64,000 nt of DNA from Eucommia ulmoides (GCA_016647705.1 CM028336.1:9875380-9939379), one strand, 5' to 3'; positions 34,301-46,424 are shown, numbered from the stretch's first letter. A program made the numbers and translations. Notes: generated by a model not told the origin, from the sequence alone.

Positions 34301-37300
34301 TTCTCTAGTGGATTAAGATTATTTTTTTTTGGGTATATCGACGAATGTCTCTATATCCACGCAAGGTGTGAGACTAATCTCGTTTGAGGTGTGTGACTGT
34401 CCCTCCCAACAAGTATTTTTTCTCAAGATTGAACCTTTGACCATGCAAAGGTTTTTCAATTGCTTTAATTCAAGTGAGTCTTACCACTTGAACTACACTA
34501 TGTTGGTTATGTTGGATTAAGATATGATGATGGTTGTTAATACACTTATGTACAAGGGATTTCCCACTAAATAAATAATATAAAATTTTGATCAATTAAA
34601 TACAAATGTAAAATTTAAAGGGTATAATGTAATTTAATTTAATTGTTTTAAAAGTGGGGGGTGTGAATTTCTTGTGCGAATTTTCTCCTATTTTTTATTT
34701 TTTTTTATTTTTATAATTCAATTTTATCCATCTATTTCACTCAAATTAATTGTAACTCTTAACGGAAAGATATTTTTAAAAATCATCCGAATTTATTATA
34801 TAGACTAGAGATTCGTCGTGCCTAAAGACACTACATCGATTTTTAAATTTATAAGTGTAAAAAAATAACAAATAATAAAAAATGTGCGAGTAAAGTACAA
34901 ATATAAAATTTAAAGAGTACAAAATATCTTTAACTCAACCACTTTGAAAGTGGGGTGTGTGAAATGACTTTCATAATTCAATCTCATACATGCATTCCTT
35001 TCAAATCAATCACAATCCTTAACGAAAAGAGATTTAAAAATAAAAAGGTTCTAGTTTAGTTACAAACATGGCTCTTGTATCACTTGAAGGGAAATTAAGC
35101 CTATGTGAACGTAGAGAAAATTTAAAAATTTTAACTTTTGCTTTTCACAGCTAATTTCTTAGGTTTGAATCAATCTATGATAGCATACGAAATAATAAAT
35201 GCATTAATCTACTTTGATAGATTAATACCTCTTGTAGTATGCTTCAATACCTAGTCGGTTGTTTTCCGGGTTTACATCTTCTTTTAGTTTGACAATCTTT
35301 CGGACACAATCTTGAAAAGAGTTTAGATCCCCGAAGAGGGATACAAGTGTCCCTCCTCTAACGCTATCCATAGAAATATCTATTGATCTTCATTGAGTTT
35401 ATTTAACTCTCCAACAATAGTTTAGATCTAGAGAATTAAGGAATGAGCGTTTTTTTATTGTCTGTGATAGCAAGCGATTAAAACCACTAGTGTAGAACAA
35501 GAACAAAAAAGGGTCGACCATTGCACTGAAACATGTGGTTGTTCCCACCATTCTTTTTAAAAGACCATCAAGACCTTAATTGTTCTTTGTTGTGTGATCC
35601 ATTGAGTTCATATCAAAAGTTGGATTATAGAAATTGATTAATTAATAAATTAATTAAATAGTTGAAACAATTCCAATTATGCTCTTGTAAATAAATTTTC
35701 TTTACGACATTTCTACGAACTATGATTAACACATATCAACATGTCATAATTATATCCAGTTGATAAGAATTTAATCAGAGAACTCGCTCAGTTGTAATTA
35801 TTGTGCAACTTGATCTCTCTATCTCTATGTTCGGAGAGAACTATTATGGCGGGAATAAAGTTAAAACCCCTAGTTCAATTATATGTAGCGATTCATGTAA
35901 TAATTTACTTTTGATATAAATTATAATCTAATTCTAATTATCATACTATTTTGGACAAAGACTTGAAATAAATTATATCTAATCACATAGATATTTCTCT
36001 TTCTATTGAAGAGCGATAAATCCTTTTTTACATACTCAAATGTTTATATACATTACCCACTATATCCATAAGTATCCTTCACGGTTCGTAACTAGAATTC
36101 ATGATTTAGTACCATCAAAGCATAGGAATACATATATAAAAAAAAAAAGAGTACCTCAAGTCCAAAGATTACATGCACCATTATCACATATAGTCCCTTT
36201 GTTACTTGTAAGTTTCCTTATGGTTCTTCTAGTATTTCATACATGTGGTTTTGAGATTTACCATTCTCAATAGAGAAAACAACGCACAAGTTCCAAAATT
36301 ATTAAATATCAATTAATAATTCTCCGATTAGGAACATTTAAGATATCAGTTTCAAAATGTTTATAATCTCAATTCTTTTAACTCACCAATAAAAGGTAAG
36401 ACATTTGAATTAACGATGCATGGTATCTTAACAACTATATAATATACACATGTTGATATGTAAAATACTAGATTGATAAATGAAATACTAAAGTTGCTCT
36501 TATTCACTATTTATTTAACTGAAATCATTTTTTCAATAAACCTAATTAGAATTGTCTATAGGACTTATCCTCAACACTCTTCAATTCTCTCTCTCATGTA
36601 CAAAATATACCTCCTCCATTGTTGCTTATTAAGTGAACGTCATTATTTCAATGGGCAAGTTTGTGGTCACAAAGGTGTAATAAACTGGGATAGAAATTAT
36701 GTTTCCGTTTGAGAGTATTCCAGATATAGAAACATATTTGGTAACGAGTTTTAGAGTATTCCGAAAACCGAAACATGTTTGGTAACAAACCATTATCCTG
36801 AAATTATTAACTTGATTTTTAATACGATTGACTTTTATTCAAAAGTTATTGCATAAATATTTGAATTGAATTTGATTGATTCTAGAATGTTAGATTTAAT
36901 ACATGTGGTCTAGTAAGGGCAATCGGTAAATATATTAGTTCATTTTACACTTTGGTGCTTCATTAATAGTTTGATTTTTAGTTTTATAGTAAGGGCAAGG
37001 GAAACTGTAATATCACATGGGAAGCTATGGCAAAACTAAATGGAAGGTCTCACAACAAAGAGGAAGATGACATTTCGGATAGGGGCTGTGATCGTTTTTT
37101 TTCTACGTTCTTTCTAATAAACAGAGCAAATTAATAAGGGCGTCAAGTTACCGGTTACAATTTAGCAGCAAAACCGCATCTAGGAGTGATGTAAAGAGCC
37201 AAAAAACACTGACTATCCTTGCTTAAAAGGGAAGAATTCTGTCTAAATATAATGTAGGTTATTAGATTTTACCTGTTGCAAAATGAGTGAAAACGAGAAA

Positions 37301-37652
37301 ACTGATTCTCAAAGCCCCTCGTGTGTCCATTTTATTTTGTATCAAACCATAAGCATTTCATTTGCTTATAATAGTAATTATCAATTCTTTATTCTAATTT
37401 ATTAACTACTTCACAACCTCCCTCTATGTGTTAAATACATCCAATATCTATCACCTCTTCTCCCTCTAAGTAAATTCTCAAAGTTTCTCTCTCTCACTCC
37501 TTTATTCAAAAGTCACGTTTGAATAAAAAAATTAGGTGCTTTCAATTAGAGGGGCTTTAGTCCCACAATTTCACAGTCAAATAGAAATACTCTCAGATGA
37601 AAGAGTTCGATTTTTTCCATCTTTTAATCATGCAACAACTATAACCACCATT
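34301..37652. other. Gene-free stretch of 3.3 kb
   Basis: No gene is supported. The 35150-36300 part has a less AT-biased, LTR-like texture (agatccccgaagagggatac; ctatgttcggagagaactat), but I cannot classify it. At about 36676-36810 (gggatagaaattatgtttcc … gtttggtaacaaaccattat) there is a partial copy of the Tourist-like MITE family. 34550-35040 contains two diverged copies of an 'aaagtggggtgtgtgaa'-type segment. Confidence 0.45.
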
Positions 37653-38129
37653 GGGTCCCGTTTGGTTACTGTTTCCATTCCCTGATTTCTGTTTCCGCTT
37701 TCAAAACTTTATAATTAATGTACAAAAATGCGTTTAGTGAACACGTCTTTGTTCTCAAAATATTGGAAGTATTTTAGAAATATTTCCTGAATTTCTTAAG
37801 AATCTGAGAAACAAAAAAATGTTAGGCCCCGTTTGGTTAGTGTTTCCAACCTAACCCAACCCAAAAATTATAGTATTGGTTTCTGGGAACACGTTTGATA
37901 AACACAAAACTCAACCCAACTCAACCCAAAAAATAGGAATTGATTCTCAAAATGCTAAGGTGGCGTTTGGTAACCGTTTCTGTTTCCATTCCAGCAGTGG
38001 GATGGGAATTTTTTTTTTTTTTTTAGAGCTGTTTGACGGACTTCGTCTGAATCATTTCTCCATTGCCAACCATGCCACCGTTGACGTCGTCTCTTTGCTC
38101 CAAGCCGGTCGTCGTCGTTGCCGAAATTC

Positions 38130-38325
38130 CACTCCTCTTCAATCTGTTCGACATCAAAGCTCACCGATGGTCGAAGCTCATCCAAGTTCGTCGTCGTCGT
38201 TCTGATGTTCGTCGTCGTCTTCAATCTATTCAACATCGAAGCTCACCGATGGTCGAAGCTCAGATGTTCGTCATCGTCGTCGTTCCAATGTTCATCGTCG
38301 TTTTCAATCTGTTCAACATTGTCGT
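38130..38325. repeat. Minisatellite of about 75-80 bp units
   Basis: caatctgttcgacatcaaag, then tcaccgatggtcgaagctca and a cgtcgtcgtcgtt run, occur about two and a half times with CGTCGT linkers. The open frames here follow the repeat period and are not taken as genes. Confidence 0.75.
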
Positions 38326-38334
38326 CCTTTTGGA

Positions 38335-38640
38335 TTTTCGAAAATCGATTTCGATTTCGATTTTCGATTTCAAAATCAAAATCAAAATCGAAATCGATTT
38401 CGATTTCTATTCCGATTTTTGATTTCGAAATCGATTTTCATTTAGGGTTTGGTTCTTGATTTTAATTTAGGGTTGGTTCTTAATTTTGGTTTAGGGTTGG
38501 TTCTTAATTTGGAGGTTTGGTTGAATTTCATGAAATCAATTCTAGGGTTGATTCTTGATTAGAAGATTTTGGTTGAATTTGGGAGTTTGGTTGAATCAAT
38601 TCTAGGATTGGTTCATGAAATCAATTCTAGGATAATATTG
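38335..38640. repeat. TCGATT-type and TTAGGGTTGGTTCTT minisatellites
   Basis: A (TCGATT/AAATCG)n stretch at about 38335-38440 can fold back on itself. It is followed by about five units of gggtttggttcttgatttta-like sequence up to 38640. The TTTAGGG words are telomere-like, but they are spaced by other sequence and are not a telomeric array. Confidence 0.7.
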
Positions 38641-39031
38641 TTATCAAATGTTATTCTGTTCTCAGTACAAAAAAAATTATCGTTACCAAACGCAATTATG
38701 TTCTCAGTTGGAAACAAAATTCTCAACCCAACCCATTCCAGTTGAGTTGAGAAAAGTGAGAACACTAACCAAACACCACCTTAATTTCTATTTTACTCCC
38801 ACAAAACTATTCCCACCACCACCACCAATCCAACCACTATACATTTAAATAAAAAAAAAATGTTGCAACCAAACATATTTCTTAATTATGTTGTCAAAAA
38901 TTAAAAGAAATAATTTCAAGACAATGATAGTTACCAAACATGTTTCTATTCCTGGAATACTCTAAAGCGGAAATAGAATTCTAATCCCAGTTTATTGGAA
39001 GTAAAAACAAAAACACTAACCAAACGCCACC

Positions 39032-39639
39032 CAAATGTCTCGCCCAGACGAACTATATAGTAAACAATCAGTGCTCGCCATTCAACATTCAAACAAAGAC
39101 GAACATAGATTGCCGTAAAATGTGTTTGTTCATACTTTGAGAAACCATTTTCAAATTGCCAATCAAGCCTAAAGATCCATTTTTTTTGACATTTCCAAAT
39201 CACTAGAAGCAATATCAGCACCGAAATGCAATTGATCTTTGGAATAATAAACATAGGAAATAAATTTATAACATCAAAATTGGATTCGTATCACATAAGG
39301 TAAACAAATATGTAATATCAAGAATAATTTGTCACAACGAATGTCGTTTGATTGTCATTATTTACCATTGACATGTTTTACATTGTTTTAGGATTTGATG
39401 CATTTTAATCTCATATTGGGTATACAAGAGAGTTGATTATGAACTTCTAAAAATTTACATGCGTTCATCTCCAATTCCAACTCCAGTTTTAATTTCGTGC
39501 TACCAAACACACTACTTCGCTTAGTTTTCTCTCAAGCAACAATCAACAAATTTAAAATCTATGAAATTGGAGATTCATTATTGGAATTGGACACACCAAT
39601 TCCTTACGACCAAAGACTACTTGAGGGCGACTCCAATTC
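39032..39639. other. Gene-free stretch
   Basis: No recognised feature. Bases about 39450-39620 contain an old TIR-like pair (ccaattccaactccagtttt / ggagattcattattggaatt) that I could not resolve. Confidence 0.4.
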
Positions 39640-39808
39640 CTAGAGCTTTAAATCCATAGATGCTATCGCTGTGTGACTTGGAGGTCACAGATTCACGTTC
39701 TTGGTTCGAGTCGTGAAAACACTAGATATAATAAACCCAAGTGGTGCGATCCTTCCCCAGAACCCGTGCATAAAGGGAGCTTTATAGCACCATGCTGCCC
39801 TTTTATTA
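39640..39808 (+). mobile_element. Au-like SINE (diverged)
   Basis: gctgtgtgacttggaggtca, then GGTTCGAGTC (B-box-like, 39703-39712), then agaacccgtgcataaaggga and a ccatgctgcccttttatt end match the layout of the plant Au SINE family, whose B-box is followed by an ending near …GGGTTGCCCTTTT. No target duplication was found. It lies 3' of the SRC2-like gene. Confidence 0.6.
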
Positions 39809-40126
39809 ACAAGTTAAAAAACAAAGTTCATTGGAATTGAAAATGAAAGCATTCAATTTTTTTATATTTTTACATGAACTCCAATTCCATGAAACCAAAC
39901 ACAACCTAAGAGAAATCAAAAGCTAACATTTATTCAGCTTAAAATTGATAAGTCTCTCAGCACCTTGATTTATATTTCATAGATCAAACCACCAAATACC
40001 CAAATTCAGCATACATGTTATATACACCATATTTCCATTAAACCCACAAACTACCATAAATCATTGTTCATTAAAAGAAAGGCTTACCTTTGCCTGCAAA
40101 TCCTCAGACCCTTGATTTCAATGGCG

Positions 40127-41074
40127 TCAATAGTCACCATATCCGCCATAATCATCCCTCTTAGCAAGGTCACTCTCAACCTCGTCTGTAATCCTGTCCT
40201 CCTCGTACTTCAATCCTTCCTCCAATGCCAATCCCCCAAGCGCCCCTGCCACAGCTCCGACGGCCAATCCAGTGCCCAGACCCATCTTTCCACTCTTTGG
40301 CTTCTGATCGTATGGTGCATAATCCACCGGCGCACTTGGCCCCATCCCACCGTAGGTGGATTGCCGGTCGAAGAAGGGCCTCGGTGGGGGTGGCGGTGGA
40401 GGAGAATAGTAGCCCGAATAGTAGTTTGAATAAGGATCGGAATACCCACTGTACGAGTAAGAATGCGGCGGTGGCGGCGGCGGCGGCAGAGAGGAAGATG
40501 GAGCAACGGAGGGAGGCGCTGCCGGTGGCGGTGGTGTTGGCAGGGAAGAGTATGGAGAGGCAGAGTATCCTCTATAATCGCGAGGGGGAGGGGGAGGAGG
40601 GGCAGTATTGTAATAATAGCTATGCTGAGGGGCAATATGGTAATCCGGCGAAGGGCGTTCGCGTACCGCGATCTTCAGGCGGATCTTGCCGTGCGGACGT
40701 CCGGAGGGTCGACGAAGCTCAAAGGTTCTGAGTTTCGCCGGATCTTCGGATTCGGCGAGGTCCTTGAGCGGGAGTCGGAGCGTGCCGACCAAGGGTTTGG
40801 GGGTTTCGGAAGGCTTGGAGTGGAAGATCTCAACGGTGAGGAGGGAGTCCTCCAGCGAGACAGCGAGAGGAAGGACGAAACGCTCGTTCCAGACGGGGCT
40901 GGTGCAGCCGGAGTCGTCGGACTTGGTGGCGAGCCGGCGGTCAGGGTCGACCCAAAAGATGACGTAAGGTTTGAGGTCGCCGTGACGCCAGTTCACGTTC
41001 TTCAGGTGCTTGGCGGAGACGAGGGTGATCTCTAGATCGAAAGGCTTCGTCGGAGGAGGACGATGAGAGGCCAT
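40127..41074 (-). CDS. SRC2-like C2-domain protein
   Basis: A 315-residue protein is encoded by one uninterrupted frame, matching the SRC2 ('soybean gene regulated by cold 2') family. An N-terminal C2 domain (about 10-135) has LEITLVSAKHLKNVNW, DLKPYVIFWVDPDRR, TSPVWNERFVLPL and GTLRLPLKDLAE. C2 domains of this kind bind membranes, often with calcium. The middle (about 150-260) is rich in proline and tyrosine, with runs of up to seven prolines. A glycine-rich hydrophobic stretch (about 262-287, GLGTGLAVGAVAGALGGLAL) may insert in or touch a membrane, and the tail ends YGGYGDY. Arabidopsis SRC2 is linked to the ER and protein-storage vacuoles and to NADPH-oxidase activation in cold; the same role here is inference. 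The start is the first ATG after a TATA-like CATAAAAGC about 70 bases upstream. Plus-strand frames over this locus are shadows. Confidence 0.93.
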   Translation of the reverse strand: MASHRPPPTKPFDLEITLVSAKHLKNVNWRHGDLKPYVIFWVDPDRRLATKSDDSGCTSPVWNERFVLPLAVSLEDSLLTVEIFHSKPSETPKPLVGTLRLPLKDLAESEDPAKLRTFELRRPSGRPHGKIRLKIAVRERPSPDYHIAPQHSYYYNTAPPPPPPRDYRGYSASPYSSLPTPPPPAAPPSVAPSSSLPPPPPPPHSYSYSGYSDPYSNYYSGYYSPPPPPPPRPFFDRQSTYGGMGPSAPVDYAPYDQKPKSGKMGLGTGLAVGAVAGALGGLALEEGLKYEEDRITDEVESDLAKRDDYGGYGDY

Positions 41075-41142
41075 AGCTGTGTGAGTGGTTGGAGATAATT
41101 TGCGCCGGGAGGAGGAGAGGGGTGTAGATTTGGAATTAGGGA

Positions 41143-41151
41143 GCTTTTATG
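41143..41151 (-). promoter_or_regulatory. TATA-like box of the SRC2-like gene
   Basis: On the - strand this reads CATAAAAGC, about 70 bases before the start codon at 41074. The position suits a short 5' UTR. Confidence 0.5.
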
Positions 41152-41174
41152 CGGAGACTGGATTATTGGATTGG

Positions 41175-42983
41175 TAAATGTTTGGGGTCCATTTCCTTAG
41201 CACAAAATACTTTGCTTATAAATTATAACTAGTTTTATATCTTAAAAAAATATATTATTATATATTTTTAATTTTAATATTTATTTTTTAATTATAATTC
41301 TTGATCTCCATATAATAAAAAATATAAAGTATTTTTATTCTAGAGGTTCTCTTGAAGTTTATATAAATTAAAGAAAGAGTATATGAAATTTTAAAAATTA
41401 TAATTGATTTTTATAGATATAAAAAGGTGAAAATATATATTTTCATAAAATTATGTGTGATTAGTTCATAGAAGATGTAAGATTAGAATATATTAATAGT
41501 AAAAAAAAAAGATTTTGACAATTAATTTAATAAGAATAAAAAGATTGGAAAGATGACTTATTTTGAGTTATAATTTATTCTTGACTTTCACTTTTAACTG
41601 GTTTCAGACTCGCACATTGCGCGGGTTTAGAAAAAAATTATAATAAATTCGTAATATTGAAGCATTAAACACATCGGTATCATTTGATTATTTTGGTAGT
41701 AATATCCGGGAACAAATGCATAAATTTTAGTAAATAATAATGTTTTATAAATTTTGATAATAAATATACTATTAAAAATTATATAAATAATAAAAAAAGT
41801 AAAGTAATATTTCTACACATTAATTTTTACTAATATAATATAAAATAATAAACAAATAACCATAAATTATGATTAATTTTATCAATTTTTTAGTATTATA
41901 TTTTATATAAAGAAATAAAAAAAATTAGAACCCACAAGAAAACTTGAAAAATGCATTCTTTAATTTCGTTAAAACCTTTTCTCTCATTCCACTTTTAAGT
42001 ATTAGATTTAGATATAGATATTTTTCTTATTTTTTTTCTTTTTATAATTTTGTACTTTTATTTCAATTTTTTTTTAGGATTTTTTAATTAGAAACTCATT
42101 TTCACCATTGATATTTGAATGAACCCTAATAGTCAAGCCCAAATACTAGAAAACTCATTCATTTATTTTCATTTTGAGAAAATCCCAAATTCTACGCATA
42201 CAGTACACACGCGCGGCTGTGGAAGAATCAAAGAACTAATTAGGTATTTTTGGAAACTACAATCAAGCTAATCAAGGAAGGAAGAATCAAAGAAATTCAT
42301 TTAACAAGCTACAAAAATGGAATAAATTAAACTTTCACTCCACATTTCTCATGCCTTGAAGTCTAAGAAGATAATCAAGGCCTCGAAATCGGACACACAA
42401 GCCGGCGGAGTCAACAACGGCGACAATCAACATTACCGGCGACAAGATCGACGGTGACTGCATCAGTGACGACGAAATCAGCGGTTGAGCAACAGATCTT
42501 AGTTCCCAGGTCGTGTTCCTTACCTGTTTTTATTAGTTTAAGTTTTTGTTGAGCAACAGATCTTAAGTCTAAATTTCTCTCCCTCATTCTTCACTCAATT
42601 CTCTCCCTCAATCACATTGTCAGGTGCGATGGTAAGTCCATTTCACATCCATCTTCTCTTAATTTTTCTTCAATTTTTACTTGTTTTTGTGATCTGGGTT
42701 ATGTAGTTTCCCGCTCATGGATTAATGAGTTTCGATCTGTTTTTTTTCCACGGAATTAGCTTTGAGCTACTCAATTAGTTCATACATTGTAGCGTAGTGT
42801 TCGATTTCAGTTTCAGGGTTGATTGATTGAAGTAGAATGTTCTACTAATTCTTATCCTTACTGTTTCCAATTGAGATAAGATCTGAAATTTTCTTTCTAG
42901 AAATTGGGTTTTTTTTTGGAAGTCGATAGATATAAAGTTCTGGTGTGGATCTGATAATTTTTTATTTTTAATTTTGTTTTCCT
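41175..42983. other. Gene-free stretch with one helitron-like hairpin
   Basis: It is AT-rich. At 41605-41635 (ggtttcagactcgcacattg followed by cgcgggttt) a CTCGCACATTGCGCGGG hairpin resembles the CCCGCGC..GCGCGGGT boxes of plant Helitron termini, but no 5' TC or 3' CTRR end is proven. At about 42355-42520 a CGGCGACAA-rich block (ggcgacaatcaacattaccg) has gene-like composition but no sustained frame. Confidence 0.4.
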
Positions 42984-43150
42984 GTAATTGGTTGAATATG
43001 TACTGTACAGTTATAATTGGTAGAATATTTATTTCACAGTTATAATTGGTTGAATATTTACTGTACAGTTATAATTGGTTGAATATTTACTGTATAACTA
43101 TAATTGGTTGAATATTACTGTACAATTATAATTGGTTGAATGTTTTGTTG
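42984..43150. repeat. Tandem repeat, six units of 28-29 bp
   Basis: The unit TAATTGGTTGAATATTTACTG followed by TACAGTTA recurs at about 42985, 43014, 43043, 43072, 43101 and 43129. One isolated diverged unit lies near 43620. Confidence 0.9.
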
Positions 43151-44089
43151 TTCAACTTTTATGGTTGAACAACCGTTGAATTGGAGTCCTTCAAAGAAGT
43201 TGGAGTAGCTGGATGAAGATCAATTTACATTTATAGAGAGAAAGAGGCTGGAGTGTAAAATTGACTTTCCCGGACGATTGTGGAAGTCCTAAATCACCAA
43301 CTCTTCCATTTATGGACTGGAAGGATCATGACATACCTGATTTCGTGTTGATTGGTTCGCCCTAAGCTGCCACAACATTGAATCTCATTAATGGAATATT
43401 TGCTTATGACGTTGTTATGATTTGCTTTGTTTTGAAATGTTCACTTTCTCTATTTTCAATTCAGTCAAGTAGATTAACTGTTTGTGAACTTTGTTCTTAT
43501 GTTTGTAAACACGTCATTTTATGTTAGTAGTTAGTTTGTATGAATTTTTAGCATTTGGTTAATGCAATTTGATTACATTTTCCTCATTTTTTCAATTAAA
43601 AGTACTTGTTGAAATATTCATTGTACAGTTTATAATCGGTTGAATGAAGAACCAGTTGTTTCGAAAAACTAATATAATTTTGATACTAGTTTTTTTTTTG
43701 AAAAAAACTAGTTCTTCATAATGGTTCTTCATAAATTAGAGAAGTATTGAATTAAACTACTGCCATATTAATTCTCTTTTGGGGTTCAATATTCTAGGTC
43801 TCCCTTTTTGGAAGGTTAATGGAACTTCAAGTGGTTTGGATCTGGAATTGAACTAGTGCCTACAATAACTCAATTTTACCAACTGGTTCTTCAACGGATA
43901 TTAGTTTTCAAAAACTCTGACCAGTAGTTGCAAATTCATAAGCTAACTATAACTTTTGATGATTATTATATAAATTTTAGATAATAATCAAAGAATTCAC
44001 AAAATAATTAAAGAATTAACAAAATTACAATCTTGCAATTCTCAAATTATTGAAATATTAATGTATAACAACTCAAACAATAACAATGT
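43151..44089. other. Gene-free stretch
   Basis: No sustained frame is seen. Two segments (gaagaaccagttg at about 43647 and caactggttcttc at about 43879) form an inverted pair about 230 bases apart. The 43150-43380 part has gene-like base composition with scattered stops. Confidence 0.4.
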
Positions 44090-46050
44090 TGGGGCAGAAG
44101 ATGAAATTTCAAAACAAGATTATAGGTGTGGTTTTTTGGCTACACAGTAAATAATTCAACAACTCAAACATCAAACAATGAAAATGAAGTATATGGAAAA
44201 TTCAAATCATGAATTAACTATTGATTTTTGCTACACAGTAATTATTTCCAATAAACCCATATCACCTGTGAAAATGATCAAGGGGGAAATTCAAAACAAG
44301 ACTTCAATTATGGATTTTTGCTACGCAGTAACTATCTCAATAACTCAAACATAAAAACAATGAAAATGAAGAATATGAAAAATTTAAACCAAGAATTCAA
44401 CATCGATTTTTGCTACACATTAATTAAACATCAATTTTCTACATAGTAATTATTTTCTCAACAACCCCACATCAAAAATGAAAAATAACAAGATGTTTAA
44501 TACAAAATGCAATTCTTTGTCTAAGGTGAACCACTAACATCCCATGTGTTGGGAGCAATAGATGCTTGAACTTTAGGGTCAACAAACTAGATAACAATGT
44601 CATTCTTACATAACGGAATTTTGCTTAAACAAATGCAATAAAATAAAGTAGCAAATCAAAAACTCGGCTTGAATAACGGAATTTTGTTGTACAGTAACTA
44701 TTTTAAGGAACCAAACATCACTCATGTAATAGAAGAAAATAGCAACCCAACCTTGACTCAAATAGTCGATTTTTACTGTACAATAACCAAACCCAAGAAC
44801 AAAATATCCAACAAATGTAATGGCATAAAGTAGCAAATCTTCATTGTAAAGGAACAAGAGGGAAATTCAACAAAATAACTAATTCAACAAATATAGCATT
44901 AACAATGAAACGGAACAAGAGGAAATTTCAAAACAATTCACTGAAATTGAAAGCTAGGGTTTTATTACCTTTTTGTTCGCCTCTGAAATTGAATACAGCT
45001 GAGTGAAATTTGTATTGCTACGAGGGACCACACCAAGTGATGAGTGATGTTCATCACCGAGAATATCTTAACAACCAAAATATCATCAATGAGATGGAAC
45101 CAAAGTGAAATACAAGAACATGACTTCAATATGTGATTTTTGCTACACATTAAATATCTTAACAACCAAAACATCACCAACGAGATGGAATCAGAGCAAA
45201 ATTCAAGAACATAACCTCAATATATAATTTTTACTGCACATTAACCATCTCAACACCCAAAACGTCAACAATGAAAAGAGGTAGATGGATTTTTACTACA
45301 CATTAACATTCTTAACAACCAAAACATCACCAACGAGATGGAATTAGAGCGAAATTCAAGAACATAACCTCAATATGTAATTTTTACTGCACATTAACCA
45401 TCTAAACACCCAAAACACCAACAATGAAAAGAGGGAGATGAATTTTTTCTACGCATTAGCATTCCTAACAAACCACACATCACCAAAGAGATCGAAATCA
45501 GAGCGAAATGCAAGAACACAACAACAATATATAATTTTTACTGTACATTAATCATCTCAACACCCAAAATATTAACAATGCAATGGGGAGATGATTTTTG
45601 CTATACATTAACATTCCTAACAACCCAAATTCAAGAACACAACAATAACATATAATTTTTACTGCACATTAACTATCTCAACACTCAAAATATCAACAAT
45701 GTAAGGGGGAGATGGATTTTTGCTATACATTAACATTCCTAACAACCCAAATTCAAGAACACAAAAACAATATATAATTTTTACTGCACATTAACCATCT
45801 CAACACCCCAAAATATCAATAATGCAAGGGGAAAATGGATTTTTGCTATACATTAACATTCCTAACAACCCAGATTCAAGAACACAACAACAACATATAA
45901 TTTTTACTGCACATTAACCATCTCAACACCTCCAAATATCAACAATGCAAGGGGGAGATGGATTTTTGCTATACATTAACATTCCTAACAACCCAAATTC
46001 AAGAACACAACAAACAATATACAATTGTTAATGTGCATTCACCATCTCAA
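44090..46050. repeat. Satellite-like array with two period lengths
   Basis: The motif (T)TTTTACTGCACATTAACCATC, then CAACACCCAAAATATC and CATTAACATTCCTAACAACC, recurs. The word ttactg(c/t)acatta starts at 45231, 45384, 45538, 45659, 45781 and 45904. The periods are 153 and 154, then 121, 122 and 123. The longer units carry an extra segment with catcaccaacgagatggaat that the shorter ones lack. More diverged units (ttttgctacacagtaa) extend left to about 44100. Confidence 0.85.
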
Positions 46051-46189
46051 CACCAAAATTTTGATTTTGATTTCTTAACATTCTTAACCCTAATTCTGAA
46101 TTAAACTTCAATCAACAAGTAAGCAAGAACCCAAACTATGATTGATATTGCTCAGTGTTCGCCAAATCCTAAACCCTAGACGGTCATTT

Positions 46190-46417
46190 AAGAATCTTTT
46201 TATGTCGTGTATGATTCTAATTGAGATATTAAGAGTTGAAATTTAACCTGAGTTGTTTTCCCTAAGTTCTTCAAATTCTTCAACCTCTTAATCCTTCAAT
46301 ATCTTTGACATCATATATTCATCGTTTGGAACTTAATAAACTGAAACACTTAATCAAACTGTTAGTTCTACAAAAAACATCAACATTTTATTATCCATTA
46401 AAATCTTAGGATCAACA
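46190..46417 (-). repeat. SIRE-like LTR start, inverted fragment
   Basis: On the - strand it begins TGTTGATCCTAAGATTTT at 46417. It matches the first about 220 bases of the solo LTR at 19817 (shared: gggaaaacaactcaggt, cttaatatc(c/t)caatta). It abuts the Tat pol relic, so the copia element probably inserted into it and was then mostly lost. Confidence 0.8.
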
Positions 46418-46424
46418 CATAGGC

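Larger units (their letters stand above)
37825..38780. mobile_element. Inner MITE nested in the outer MITE, TTA duplication
   Basis: The ends GGCCCCGTTTGGTTAGTGTT and, inverted, GGTGGTGTTTGGTTAGTGTT are flanked by TTA on both sides (37822-37824 and 38781-38783), the PIF/Harbinger signature. A further MITE-like start, ggtggcgtttggtaaccg, at about 37963 suggests a third nesting level. The interior is filled with the two minisatellites listed next. Confidence 0.75.
37653..39031 (-). mobile_element. Tourist-like MITE interrupted by a second MITE
   Basis: The outer ends are GGGTCCCGTTTGGTTACTG (37653) and, inverted, GGTGGCGTTTGGTTAGTG (39031). The parts 37653-37824 and 38781-39031 together match the 12479-12915 MITE in reverse orientation. 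A different MITE (37825-38780) sits at what corresponds to one position in the intron copy, so the intron copy acts as the empty site. Confidence 0.8.

Noticed and set aside
36040..36273. Open frame of 77 residues with a hydrophobic C-terminal half
   Set aside because: It is an isolated frame in AT-rich sequence with no promoter, splice support or recognised domain. The hydrophobic half follows T-rich DNA.
38118..38459. Serine/arginine-rich open frames in the inner MITE
   Set aside because: The protein repeats mirror the DNA minisatellite (CGTCGT and TCGATT units). The region is bounded by MITE ends and has no recognised domain.
38440..38530. TTTAGGG-like words suggesting interstitial telomeric repeat
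   Set aside because: The words are separated by GGTTCTTAATTT spacers and never occur in direct tandem. It is a minisatellite.
39655..39715. Possible tRNA gene because of a GGTTCGAGTC B-box
   Set aside because: No acceptor stem or anticodon arm can be formed, and the downstream sequence matches an Au SINE.
40225..41035. Plus-strand frames of 93-190 residues opposite the SRC2-like gene
   Set aside because: They are antisense shadows of a high-GC coding region. The - strand frame has the C2 domain and matches a known family end to end.
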